From Arthrobacter sp. Bi83 (GTDB lineage: Bacteria > Actinomycetota > Actinomycetes > Actinomycetales > Micrococcaceae): DNA of 64,000 nucleotides. Positions 27,561 through 35,748 of the stretch are shown one piece after another; the first letter of the stretch is position 1, and each line of letters begins with the position of its first letter. The stretch spans positions 1 through 64,000 of the forward strand of contig NZ_CAKKLY010000015.1 in NCBI RefSeq assembly GCF_918698095.1, read 5' to 3'. Below the pieces are notes generated by a model that was given only the letters and a program-made list of their open reading frames with translations, did no database searches and had not been told where the DNA came from. The position numbers were made by a program, and so were the translations under genes.

Positions 27561-28008
27561 CCTCCTTCCACGCACAGGAAGCCCGGGGGTATGGCCGGAT
27601 CCTTCCCCGTACGACGCGTTCGAGTGCGCTGTGGCTTTCATCGAGGGCATGGGTGGGCGTCGGTCCTCGCAACCGAAAGCCGGTCAATCCACCGACGTGG
27701 CAGCCAGGACCCGGTACCGGTACGCCTGCCGAATCTCGCGAGCATGGGAGTTCGGCGCCGCTCGCGCGGGCGCCAACGGCCGGTCATTTAACAAGACAGA
27801 GGCAGGGGCGGGGGCAACAACAAGCGGGCGAGCGACCGCGGCAGAGGTGTTTGACAGGCAAATTGTCCACAGGACCAATTTGCGAACGGCGTGATTCCGC
27901 AGGTTCTGCCTCCCCGGATCTGGCTCGTTCTGCCATCGAAGATGGTCCTTTTCCACGCCCTCCAGAGCCGCAGACACCGCTCGCGAAGGGCATAGCGGCT
28001 CTGGGGAG
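27561..28008. other. No gene seen
   Basis: Reading frames here are shadows without family features. TTGACAGGCAAATTGTCCACAGG-like sequence at 27850 has a weak inverted repeat, CAAATTG and CAATTTG. It may be leftover of the truncated transporter operon. Confidence 0.4.
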
Positions 28009-28782
28009 TCAGATCTCGGCGATATGGATTCCAACGCCAAGGTCCTGGATCGCGTGCCGCGTCGGCTCAGCGAGAGCTGAGTCCGTGACAATAGCGTGAA
28101 GCTTCGCGAGGGGCACAATGTTGAAGCGCTCAAGGGATCCGAAGTTCTCGCTGCCGGCTAGCAGGACGCCCAAGGACGCCGCGTCGAGCGCCGCCCGCTC
28201 GAGGAGAACCGTCTCGGCCGACGTCGTGGTGACCCCGTGCTCGACGTCCCAAGCTTGAGTGCTGAGGAAGCAGAGGTCGAGGTTCACCGAGGAAAGGGTC
28301 GCGGCAGCGAAGGGGCCGCTGCTCGAGCGGCTATCAACGTCGATCGTGCCGCCCGTGTGGATCGTCTCGATCTGTGGGTAATCGAAGAGAGCAGCCGCGG
28401 CATAGTACGAGTTCGTCACGACGGTGATGCCTTTGCGGGCGGCTAGGAACGGGACGACCAATTCGCATATGATTCCCGCGTCGAGGAAGACGACCATGCC
28501 GTCTTCGACGAGGGCCGCCGCGAGTTCGCCTACGGCCCGCTTGTGCTGCAGGCTGAGCTGAGAGCGTGACGAGCGCTCGGCCGGCGGCTGGGTGCCAGAA
28601 TTCTCCGCCAGGCGGACTCCACCTTGGACCGCTACGACGTGGCCGCTGGCCTCGAGGTTGGAGATGTCGCGGCGCACGGTCATATACGAGACCCTCAGGA
28701 GTTCCGTGATGTCGCGGATGCTCAGGACTCCAGCCGTCCGGAGGAGGCGCAGCAGCTCCTTCTGCCGCTGCTCCGGAATCAT
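28009..28782 (-). CDS. DeoR/GlpR-family transcriptional regulator
   Basis: The product is 257 residues from ATG 28782. The N-terminal HTH reads IRDITELLRVSYMTVRRDIS with the family's following LEASGHVVAVQGG. The C-terminal DeoRC sugar-phosphate sensor has VFLDAGIICELVVPFLA, TNSYYAAAALFDYP and GGTIDVDSRSSSGP. It probably represses a sugar or polyol operon that is no longer beside it: the next gene upstream is a truncated SDR. The open frame extends beyond 28782 but without similarity. Confidence 0.88.
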   Translation of the reverse strand: MIPEQRQKELLRLLRTAGVLSIRDITELLRVSYMTVRRDISNLEASGHVVAVQGGVRLAENSGTQPPAERSSRSQLSLQHKRAVGELAAALVEDGMVVFLDAGIICELVVPFLAARKGITVVTNSYYAAAALFDYPQIETIHTGGTIDVDSRSSSGPFAAATLSSVNLDLCFLSTQAWDVEHGVTTTSAETVLLERAALDAASLGVLLAGSENFGSLERFNIVPLAKLHAIVTDSALAEPTRHAIQDLGVGIHIAEI

Positions 28783-28868
28783 TGGACTTCCCACGGTCCC
28801 TCCCCTCGTGCCCGCGCTTTTGCCCGAAATCACGGTTGCCGGGCTCGGACCCTCCAGCGACCTCACGC

Positions 28869-29114
28869 TCAGGTCCCCATACCGAGGTGCGCACCTCCGG
28901 CCACGTCGAGTGTCACGCCGGTGATGTAGCGGTTGTCCGGGTCGGCGAGGAAAAGGATGGCGCGGCCGACTTCGTCGGGTTCGGCGAACCGGCGCATTGG
29001 AAGTTGCGCGGCGCGCTTGGCCCGGTTGGCGGTTGCGTCCGGTCCTGAGTCTTTTGCGAATTGTGCCCACATGGGAGTGTTCACCGGTCCCGGTGCGATG
29101 GCGTTGACCGATTT
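28869..29114 (-). pseudogene. Short-chain dehydrogenase, C-terminal remnant cut by the direct repeat
   Basis: The frame encodes the last ~80 residues of an SDR: SVNAIAPGPVNTPMW, PMRRFAEPDEVGRAILFLA and YITGVTLDVAGGAHLG. Upstream on this strand, the sequence changes at 29115 into the left edge of the 1.1-kb direct repeat, removing the nucleotide-binding and catalytic parts. By position it probably formed an operon with the DeoR gene. Confidence 0.8.
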
Positions 29115-29498
29115 ACCACGGTCAACGCCGTTGTCACCGAGATGGCCGTGGACTATGACCTTGCGCCCGAATGGCTGAATTCCAACGCATCGCCCTTCGT
29201 TCCAGACAACGCCACCTGGGTCGAACTGGAGCAACTGGATGGACTCACCATCCGCGCAGCGGACACAGAAACACTCCTGGCCATGAAAATCGCCGCCGAA
29301 CGGGACAAGGATATGCTCGATATCGCCCGCCTCCTGCGCCGCCTCAACATCACCAACGCCGACGACGCCGTGAACCTCGCCTACGGCAAGTATGGCGAAC
29401 ACTCCATCCCTCTATCCGCGGGCCGGGACAACTACCTCATCGTCGTCGACGACGCCCTTGACGCAGCTACAGCTCTCAAGCCCGAACCCGGAGTATAG
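29115..29498 (+). pseudogene. Nucleotidyltransferase (AbiEii/DUF6036-like toxin), 3' fragment, copy 1
   Basis: The frame reads TTVNAVVTEMAVDYDLAPEW, ELEQLDGLTIRAADTETLLA, then MKIAAERDKDMLDIARLLRR to TAG 29496-29498. This is the second half of a type IV-like nucleotidyltransferase toxin, after the catalytic GS/DxD part. The start is replaced by an SDR remnant. Compare 62565-63109, where the antitoxin is still present. Confidence 0.7.
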
Positions 29499-29599
29499 TC
29501 CAGTGCCTTCAAGAGCCACCGGCATCAGACTTGGGTCCATTCGCCTCACCTCGGATCCCGTCGGACTTTGTACGTTGCTAACCCCATGAGGAAATCAGG

Positions 29600-29690
29600 G
29601 AGCACGCAGCCTCGGCTCAGCGGGCTCCAGGAAGATGACTCCATGCCAGGTTCATCACACCGACGGCGATCAGCACGAGACCACGGTAGC
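29600..29690 (-). pseudogene. DUF2182-like membrane protein, C-terminal scrap with deletion
   Basis: In copy 2 (63218-63310) the minus strand reads LVLIAVGVMNLAWMAVITVV and IFLEPAEP, a last helix like that of DUF2182 predicted metal-binding membrane proteins. In this copy 17 bases are lost, breaking the helix. Confidence 0.35.
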
Positions 29691-29725
29691 TCGTCGTTGT
29701 CAGTTCCGAGGATGCGCCACCGCTG

Positions 29726-29929
29726 CTAACTGGCCGGCGTCACGACGTCCTCCAGCATTGACCTGTCGAAGAATCGGACCTCGCCCGTTGCCTGGAAGAA
29801 CACTGGAACTACTGAAGTGTTCGCGTCCTTCGAGGTTTCGTAGATCTCGGGCGCGCTCGCGTGTTTTCGCGCAATGGTTCCAATCAAGTCGGTGCCGCGA
29901 ACCCGGACGGTTCGATATTTATAGCTCAT
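29726..29929 (-). CDS. Small hypothetical protein, 67 residues, conserved in both repeat copies
   Basis: From ATG 29929 the product begins MSYKYRTVRVRGTDLIGTI and ends FFDRSMLEDVVTPAS. The copy at 63355-63558 differs at one residue (Ala versus Gly in RKHASAPEIY), so the frame has been kept since duplication. No known motif is visible; it looks like a small globular protein. AAAGGGTCC lies 5-13 bases upstream. Confidence 0.55.
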   Translation of the reverse strand: MSYKYRTVRVRGTDLIGTIARKHASAPEIYETSKDANTSVVPVFFQATGEVRFFDRSMLEDVVTPAS

Positions 29930-30190
29930 TTGGACCCTTTCGTCGGCCAAGGCAAACCCTACTCCTGAGGCACAGCGGGGAGCTGATCCGGGCGTCGCTG
30001 ACCCAAAGCATCGAATGCTCGACACGGAAGCGGTCTCCGTGACGAGGCAAGAAGGCTTGCCCTTATCTGCGGCCCCCACCCCAGAGAGGCCGAAGCCCAC
30101 AACCCGGTGACGGGTTTCGGCGGCACCGGAATAGGACTGCCTTCGACCCAAAGCACTTCCATCACGGCTGACAAAAGATCCGTTATCGGC

Positions 30191-30508
30191 GGTTGGGGGT
30201 CAGTCGAAAGCGGCTGAGGATTCCAAGGGGCGGCGAAGGCCTTCTAAAGCGGGAACCACGTTACTAGAAAGTTCGCCCGGGCTAGCAGTGCCGGTACCCA
30301 ATGCTATAAGTAAGACGATACAAACTTTTCAGGTAATCCGTGCGCAGCATAGGGCGATACCTTCGGGTAAATAACCAATCAAGATCAGAAGCCGAAATGA
30401 GGCCTGATCCTGATTGTTACGTTGGCCGCCCGATTTTCTACAGTCCTGGGCCCGTTATAGCCAAAGTCAGTCCCGTGAACTCACTAGCCTCTTGGCTGTC
30501 ATCTGTTG
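30191..30508. other. No gene seen
   Basis: A lower-GC stretch beyond the repeat edge with no open frame of interest. It probably contains Lsr2's 3' region and unrelated leftover DNA. Confidence 0.4.
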
Positions 30509-30826
30509 CTAGTGGGCAGCTTGGTACTTCTCCACCACGTCGGCCTGAATCCGGCCGCGGGTATTGACCTGAATACCGTTGTCGAGAGCCCACATCCGAA
30601 TGGCCTTGGCGTCATTGCCACTCGATTTACGTACTGGCCGGCCACGGCCACCAGAAGTCTTACGGGCGGCATCGGTATAACGGCGTAGGGTTTCGCGGAG
30701 TTCGTTAGCGTGCTCGTCGTTGAGATCAATCTCATATTCCGCACCGTCAACAGCAAAATTCACGGTTTCGCTGGCCTTTGAGCCATCGAGATCATCTTCA
30801 AGGGTAACTACTGTTTTACGTGCCAT
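30509..30826 (-). CDS. lsr2: Lsr2-family nucleoid-associated protein
   Basis: The product is 105 residues. The N-terminal dimerisation domain reads ARKTVVTLEDDLDGSKASETV then FAVDGAEYEIDLND. The C-terminal DNA-binding domain has the AT-hook-like RGR in SGGRGRPVRKSS-type sequence and IRMWALDNGIQVNTRGRIQ. Lsr2 binds AT-rich DNA and silences foreign genes in actinobacteria. This copy lies at the edge of low-GC accessory DNA rather than in a core context, so it may be a second, element-borne copy. Confidence 0.93.
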   Translation of the reverse strand: MARKTVVTLEDDLDGSKASETVNFAVDGAEYEIDLNDEHANELRETLRRYTDAARKTSGGRGRPVRKSSGNDAKAIRMWALDNGIQVNTRGRIQADVVEKYQAAH

Positions 30827-31149
30827 ACAAAAAGACTATCACCGCCGCGCTGTTATCGGCTTGCTCATTAGGGACTTGCCCCGGCTGAAGGGATTTGCGC
30901 TTCTAAATAATCCTACGTCTGTGAACCAGCGCACCCGTGCCTTTTTAGACTCCAAGTGGACGGGGTCAAGTGCGAAGCGCTGACGGCAGGTTGTTTTATG
31001 AGCTGCCGGATCTTGACGACTGAATTGAGCAATCAGTTGTTGATCGTGTCCGGCGCGAATGACGCATCCGGCGTTCCTGACTGCTGTCTCGCCGGCTGAC
31101 ACGGTATTGCGTGATACCGGAGGCAGCTTCACCTGGCTCTGCGGCTCGG
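30827..31149. other. No gene seen
   Basis: Lsr2 promoter region and spacer. Lower GC than the flanks, and no frame with recognisable features. Confidence 0.4.
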
Positions 31150-31746
31150 TTACGAGACGTGGATTTCCTGCCAGGGAGCGATTCTTTCTCCGGGGCTTGG
31201 GGTTTGCGATTGGATAATGCTCGCCGGTTTCGGTGCGGGCATGTTCACCTTGAGGGTGAAATCAGTGCGGGTAATGAGAGATTGGGCCTGTTCTAGGGTC
31301 TTCCCCGTCAGGTTGGGGGCTACGGTCGACGCATGGGCGGTTGCGGCATCCAGCATATCCCGCCGGGCGTCGGTTGCATTAGCGGAGGCGAAATAAAATC
31401 CCGCGGCAGCAGAAGCCAAGGAAACAATCGGGCCGATCAAGGTCTTTTGTAGGTCAGCATTGCTCGAAATAAGAGAAGCAACGGACATGATGACAAGCGT
31501 CCCGACCAATAGAACGGCCAAAATAGGCCGAGTCAGGGATGTTGTATTTTCTCGGGCACGATGTTGCCGGAACTTGAAAACCACAATAGAAACCAAACTG
31601 ATAATAACCAGGGCAATGACAAACCACAGTAGGGCGCTGGCAGCGCTGACAGGGAAGTCCAATGAAGTATCCGCTGCTATTTCTCCGTGCGTCGTCTTCG
31701 CTGTGAACTGATATTGGGGCATGGAAGCGGCCGTGTGCTTTTCCAC
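31150..31746 (-). CDS. Membrane protein with C-terminal PASTA domain
   Basis: The product is 198 residues. Three hydrophobic segments are seen: about residues 38-58 (LLWFVIALVIISLVSIVVF), 74-93 (LAVLLVGTLVIMSVASLI) and 103-120 (LIGPIVSLASAAAGFYF). After a short helix, residues ~141-198 match a PASTA domain (VAPNLTGKTLEQAQSLI, then QSQTPSPGERI), a peptidoglycan- or beta-lactam-binding module. With three helices the PASTA end may face the outside. The gene has its own start (GGAATTT upstream) and is next to the lectin gene on the same strand. Confidence 0.8.
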   Translation of the reverse strand: MEKHTAASMPQYQFTAKTTHGEIAADTSLDFPVSAASALLWFVIALVIISLVSIVVFKFRQHRARENTTSLTRPILAVLLVGTLVIMSVASLISSNADLQKTLIGPIVSLASAAAGFYFASANATDARRDMLDAATAHASTVAPNLTGKTLEQAQSLITRTDFTLKVNMPAPKPASIIQSQTPSPGERIAPWQEIHVS

Positions 31747-31960
31747 GAAAAATTCCTTTCAAAATGTAGTGCAGGGCCGTGGTTCTGTCGCCCGGTTCCC
31801 TGCTATTTGCTTTCCGAATCCTCCTGCCGGAGGCAGAGAAATGGTGGTGCCGTATCTATGTGCCGGCTGTGAGCGTGGTCCTATGACGGGTTTGACGCCC
31901 CGCCTGGGCTGACCAGAAACAGCGCAGACAGGCTCGCCGATATTTGCTGACAAGGGGCGT

Positions 31961-32000
31961 TCCTCAGTCCTCCCGCAAGATTGCGGGGAGGACTGAGGAG
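31961..32000 (-). terminator. Hairpin terminator after the lectin gene
   Basis: A long near-perfect inverted repeat (TCCTCAGTCCTCCCGCAA and its complement with one bulged G, 2-base centre) lies 60 bases beyond the lectin stop. Confidence 0.65.
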
Positions 32001-32059
32001 TCCCATGCCTGACACCGCATACGGCCGGGTTCGCCGAGGGGTAGTCGACGCAGGTCGTG

Positions 32060-32851
32060 TTAGGACTTAGTTAGCTGGCCAAGGACGTCCTTGACCTCTT
32101 GGGCAATGTCGCCCGCAGCCTTAATTCCGTCGATGAGCTCGTTCCTTAGATCCCGGTATGACGGTGTGTCGGCCTGATACACGTCGACCCGGGCGCCATA
32201 GCGCCCGACTGCCTCAGGGAAGTCGTCACGGAATGTTTCCTGCCCATACGAGGCGCAAGCCGGGTCAGGGACCGAGCACCGGGTCGCCGCCGCGAATTCA
32301 CGTGACACCCAAATTGCATGACCGCCCTCATCCACCACGAGGAGGAGCACCTTCCCTCTTAGCCCTCCGGTCCAGTTGTCATTCTTGGTATAAACGGAAC
32401 ACACGGCCTGACCCGAGCGGTAGAGCGTGCCGACCGTACTCATGGTCTTGGCGTAGCCGACGTTCTCATTGAGTTTGCTGATTGTAACCACGGCCCCAGG
32501 AGCGTAAACCGTGTTCGACGACCAGACTGCGTTCCCGTCGGAGCGGTAGATAACGAGGTTGCGGTCATCGCCCAGGACGAGCCTTGAGCCTCCGTTTCCT
32601 TCGGTGTGCGTCGCCCATACCGGGACTCCGCCCGGAGTGAGCAAAACAAGGTTCCCGTCGGGCTGCATGACGGCGCGATCTGGCCTGTGTTCCACCGGCA
32701 GCTGCCAGGTCCCCGTGTCCCAAACAGCCTGATTCCCAAACGCATACAGGACCAGGTTGCCGTCCCCTTGCATCACAAGGGTGTACTTACCGTTACTGGA
32801 TGCAATGGACGAATTCGCAGACAGAGTAACGCCTGAATTAAGAGTGTCCAC
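32060..32851 (-). CDS. Bulb-type mannose-specific lectin (B-lectin) domain protein
   Basis: The product is 263 residues. Residues ~5-112 contain three lectin repeats with the QxDxNLVLY-type sugar site: LVMQGDGNLVLY, AVMQPDGNLVLL and LVLGDDRNLVIY. The C-terminal ~140 residues have no family I recognise; they hold four Cys (CSVY, RCSVPDPACASYG) and a helical end. There is no signal peptide. Proteins with such tandem repeats include the LlpA-type lectin bacteriocins, which also lack a signal. Here the lectin is joined to an unknown C-terminal domain. The neighbouring genes hint at an envelope-targeting function. Confidence 0.8.
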   Translation of the reverse strand: MDTLNSGVTLSANSSIASSNGKYTLVMQGDGNLVLYAFGNQAVWDTGTWQLPVEHRPDRAVMQPDGNLVLLTPGGVPVWATHTEGNGGSRLVLGDDRNLVIYRSDGNAVWSSNTVYAPGAVVTISKLNENVGYAKTMSTVGTLYRSGQAVCSVYTKNDNWTGGLRGKVLLLVVDEGGHAIWVSREFAAATRCSVPDPACASYGQETFRDDFPEAVGRYGARVDVYQADTPSYRDLRNELIDGIKAAGDIAQEVKDVLGQLTKS

Positions 32852-33468
32852 TCTCTTTACCTTCCTCGAATAGTGCCGGCTGGTTGCCCGGACACATCGA
32901 GTTTCTTTCAGCGCCCCTGTTTCAACATCCGCAGTTCGACATATGCGGCGGGGTCAAAAGCTTTAGTTCACATGTTCGCCCCGCGGCGACGGGAACCAAC
33001 CCGGTTCTCGCGTACGTGGTTTCCGGCGGTAGCGGCGATCCGTGCTGTCGCAGGGGAGGACGATTCGGTGCCTCCGTTCAGTGTGGCGCCTGGATTTGCA
33101 GGCTAGTAAAGGTCCAGACCTAGCGCGATGGCCGGAGGGCCGCTCCATGCGTTAGGGGCCGGCATTACACGTTGGATGCCGGCTGGGGCCGGCGCCGCGG
33201 AGTTCGGGATGCCTAGAAAACCACACCCAGACTTTATCTCCCGGGGATGTCGTCCGTGGGCTCCGAAGCGTTGCCATGTTTCCGATGACTGCATTATCTG
33301 CCTGTGACGGAGGTCGCTCTCGTATCGGCTGCCTTGGCTAAGGGTTTTGGCCTGCCCGAGTACGTCGCATTGCAGATGTTGAGACCGCTGTGTGGGAACA
33401 GACTCAATCTACCTGGCACCGACAGGAGCCTGAGATACACCAAACAAAACCCAGCAAAGGATTCAATA
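32852..33468. other. Long divergent spacer, no gene seen
   Basis: 617 bases between the minus-strand lectin gene and plus-strand gene 33469. Open frames here lack family features. It probably holds both promoters and 5' leaders. Confidence 0.45.
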
Positions 33469-34134
33469 ATGTCCAAAGTTACCTACAACGGCGTTTATCT
33501 TCGTATCGAACTTGATCACGAAGAAACTGCGAAATTCACGGACACCCTGACCAATGGAGACGTGCGCGCGATTACGGCATTCCTGGCCGCGCTTGGGGTT
33601 TCCGCCGTCGTGGCGCCCATAGTCGCGGCAGCGGTGGCAGTACATCTGGCGTGGGAAATACCGGCGACGAAAGCCGCCGACAAAGGCGATGGTGTCTTCC
33701 TAACCGCGTACGGGTTCCCTCTCAACCCTGCCGCGTTCATTCCCTCGACAAGATACCCGCATCCCCAAAACGACACATGGTTCTCATCGGATGACGGAGT
33801 TATCGGCTCCTCCGAGGGCGACGTCATCGAAACCCATATCGAGCACGGAGTGATAGATCCGAACGCCGTGGCCTTCCGACTCAACAACCAGAGCCCTGAA
33901 GGGTGGGACAAACGAATGATCCTGCGCGATGGGAACGGCGCCGAATACCGCATCGAGGCCAAAGGGTACGCCTCCAACGAGAACGCCATCTATGTGAATG
34001 AGGCCGCCAACGACGCGCCCCTCACATTCTGGAAGCCGAAGATTTTTGGAATCTGGACGGAAATTTTTTCGGTCCGGGGCATTCGCAACATACCGGGCGG
34101 TGCCCGCGTGTCATTTACCTGGGCTCAAGACTGA
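33469..34134 (+). CDS. Hypothetical protein with one N-terminal hydrophobic helix
   Basis: The product is 221 residues from ATG 33469 (CAAAGG 9-14 bases upstream). The N-terminus is a beta-like segment (KVTYNGVYLRIELD), then one strongly hydrophobic helix at ~45-65 (AFLAALGVSAVVAPIVAAAVAVHLAW). The rest is soluble, polar and beta-rich: NTWFSSDDG-type loops, IETHIEHGVID, and FSVRGIRNIPGGARVSFTW at the end. I do not recognise the family. The Ala/Val-rich helix resembles membrane segments of some pore-forming bacteriocins, but this is only a shape argument. It lies between the lectin and peptidase genes. Confidence 0.7.
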   Translation: MSKVTYNGVYLRIELDHEETAKFTDTLTNGDVRAITAFLAALGVSAVVAPIVAAAVAVHLAWEIPATKAADKGDGVFLTAYGFPLNPAAFIPSTRYPHPQNDTWFSSDDGVIGSSEGDVIETHIEHGVIDPNAVAFRLNNQSPEGWDKRMILRDGNGAEYRIEAKGYASNENAIYVNEAANDAPLTFWKPKIFGIWTEIFSVRGIRNIPGGARVSFTWAQD

Positions 34135-34413
34135 GGCCCAGTTCATGCAAGCGACGACTATGCCATCTGCTCCCGGTCGATCGGGTCCGCACCGGGAGCT
34201 CTGGTACCCCACCCACAGGCAACAGCATGACTTGAACTCCTTGTGGTGCTGTGCCATCCCAACACGTTCAGAAAGACCATCAGTGAATCCGCATCATCGC
34301 GCTATCAACAGGACCATCGGCGCCCCAGCACGGGTCCGCAATTACAGAAGTCCGTGCGCACCGAATGAGCTTGTCTCCGCAGCTTCCGCACGACCAACGG
34401 AAGGAATCGTTCG

Positions 34414-34950
34414 GTGAGACCAGTTCCAGAGACGTTCCCGGTCTCGCAGGACTTCGGAGGAGGGGCGACGGCCGGTGTGGCACCAAGTCCGGACCCGAAC
34501 AGCGGAATCGCCTACCTCGTCTACCTCTACGGCAACTACCAACCGCTTGGCCACGCTGGTCGGGACATCGCTTGTCCTATCGGTACGCCTGTCCGCGCCA
34601 TGGCTGGAGGAACGGTGTTGTGGGCGGACTGGGCCACTAACCTCCCGGGCGATGATTCTTGGGTCGGGTGGGCGTCACGATGGTTCCTCTATAAGCGATT
34701 TCCTGGCATCTGTTCAGTCATCCAGCACCCGTGGGGCATCGGCGTTTACGCGCACCTGTCCGATAACAACATGGCCCCTGCCGGGATGAAAGTCCGGGAG
34801 GGGCAAGTTATCGGGCTTTCCGGCAACACGAAAGCCATCGGCCCGGCCGAATACGTCGGCGCGCACCTGCACGTCGAAGCGCTCATCGACCTCGGCTACT
34901 CCAACGCCAACGGTCTCATCTATGGCCGGACCGACCCGGCACAGTTCTAA
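34414..34950 (+). CDS. M23-type (LytM) peptidase domain protein without signal peptide
   Basis: The product is 178 residues from GTG 34414 (AAGGAA 9-14 bases upstream). The zinc ligands of the lysostaphin/LytM fold are present: GHAGRDIACPIG (His47, Asp51 as HxxxD), GVYAHLSDN, and GAHLHVEAL. These enzymes cut peptide cross-links in peptidoglycan. No signal peptide or wall-binding domain is seen, unlike housekeeping M23 enzymes, so release would need lysis or another route, as for phage endolysins. A perfect hairpin lies downstream. Confidence 0.85.
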   Translation: MRPVPETFPVSQDFGGGATAGVAPSPDPNSGIAYLVYLYGNYQPLGHAGRDIACPIGTPVRAMAGGTVLWADWATNLPGDDSWVGWASRWFLYKRFPGICSVIQHPWGIGVYAHLSDNNMAPAGMKVREGQVIGLSGNTKAIGPAEYVGAHLHVEALIDLGYSNANGLIYGRTDPAQF

Positions 34951-34983
34951 AGCGGCGCCGCTCAGGACCACAGTATTGACCCC

Positions 34984-35013
34984 GACATCGCCCGCTACAT
35001 AGCGGGCGATGTC
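34984..35013 (+). terminator. Hairpin terminator after the M23 gene
   Basis: GACATCGCCCGC (34984-34995) and GCGGGCGATGTC (35002-35013) form a perfect 12-bp stem with loop TACATA, 34 bases after the stop. Confidence 0.65.
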
Positions 35014-35208
35014 CCTCAAACGCACGTGGAAATTCAGGTGGCGACATTGTCGACGGTGCCGGGTTCAGGCCGCTCCTTCCAAAGGACGTATAACGCATCT
35101 CAAGTGACGGTCACACCGGGCCCTTAACCGGCGGTCCCAAAAGTCTGGGCAATCACGCCCATAGCCTCTGGCAACTGAACAAACATAACAACCGAGGAGA
35201 AGCACAAA

Positions 35209-35535
35209 ATGAGTAAAGACCGCGGCAAACAACATCGCCAGCTAAAGGCATCACCGCCGTCCATCATCGACCAGTCGCCAGCCATCACTCTTCAAGGGCT
35301 GCAACCATCCCGCGCCTTCGCGAGTGGGGCACAGAACCTGGACCACCACGCCGGTCGTCCCGAGAGGGACCTTGCGGTTGCCGACGAGAAAACGAAGCAG
35401 AACCTTCGGTACTGCGATTACTACTGCTTTATGTCATTGAAAGATTTTACGGCCTGGGTCCAGAGGGACGACGAAAGCGACCCGTCCATTTCCTATTCTG
35501 TGACCGCATTGGCAACTGAACTTCCCTTCTACTAA
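35209..35535 (+). CDS. Small hypothetical protein, 108 residues
   Basis: GAGGAG lies 10-15 bases before ATG 35209, an excellent ribosome site. The N-terminal half is polar and basic (MSKDRGKQHRQLKASPP), and the C-terminal half has CDYYCFMSLKDFTAWV and ends ATELPFY. No family is recognised. It lies between the M23 gene and the large LuxR regulator, 214 bases before it. Confidence 0.6.
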   Translation: MSKDRGKQHRQLKASPPSIIDQSPAITLQGLQPSRAFASGAQNLDHHAGRPERDLAVADEKTKQNLRYCDYYCFMSLKDFTAWVQRDDESDPSISYSVTALATELPFY

Positions 35536-35748
35536 CGATCACAGAGGTTGAGCCTCTAGCCGGACTTCAAAGTGAGCCCACAGGCATTTTGAGTGGGCCA
35601 CAGCGGGTCGACTACCAACCACGCGTTTACTATTACCCACAGACATCACTAAATTGGGAGTGTTGGATATATTGGGCTGTCCCGACTCTGGCAGTTGGAG
35701 TAGTTGCCTCGCAGCCTAAAGGACCGCGCCACTAGAGGTCGTCCTAAT

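Larger units (their letters stand above)
29115..30190 (+). repeat. 1.1-kb direct repeat, copy 1 (partner 62726-63828)
   Basis: From ACCACGGTCAACGCCG at 29115 to about 30190 the sequence matches 62726-63828 with few differences (single-base changes and small indels such as a 17-base loss near 29640). Both copies contain the 3' part of a nucleotidyltransferase toxin gene, a 67-codon minus-strand gene and the end of a DUF2182-like membrane gene. In this copy the toxin lacks its 5' half and its antitoxin. Confidence 0.9.

Noticed and set aside
28009..29070. 353-residue version of the DeoR regulator
   Set aside because: The upstream 96 residues are an Arg-rich shadow of the SDR remnant; the family begins at ATG 28782.
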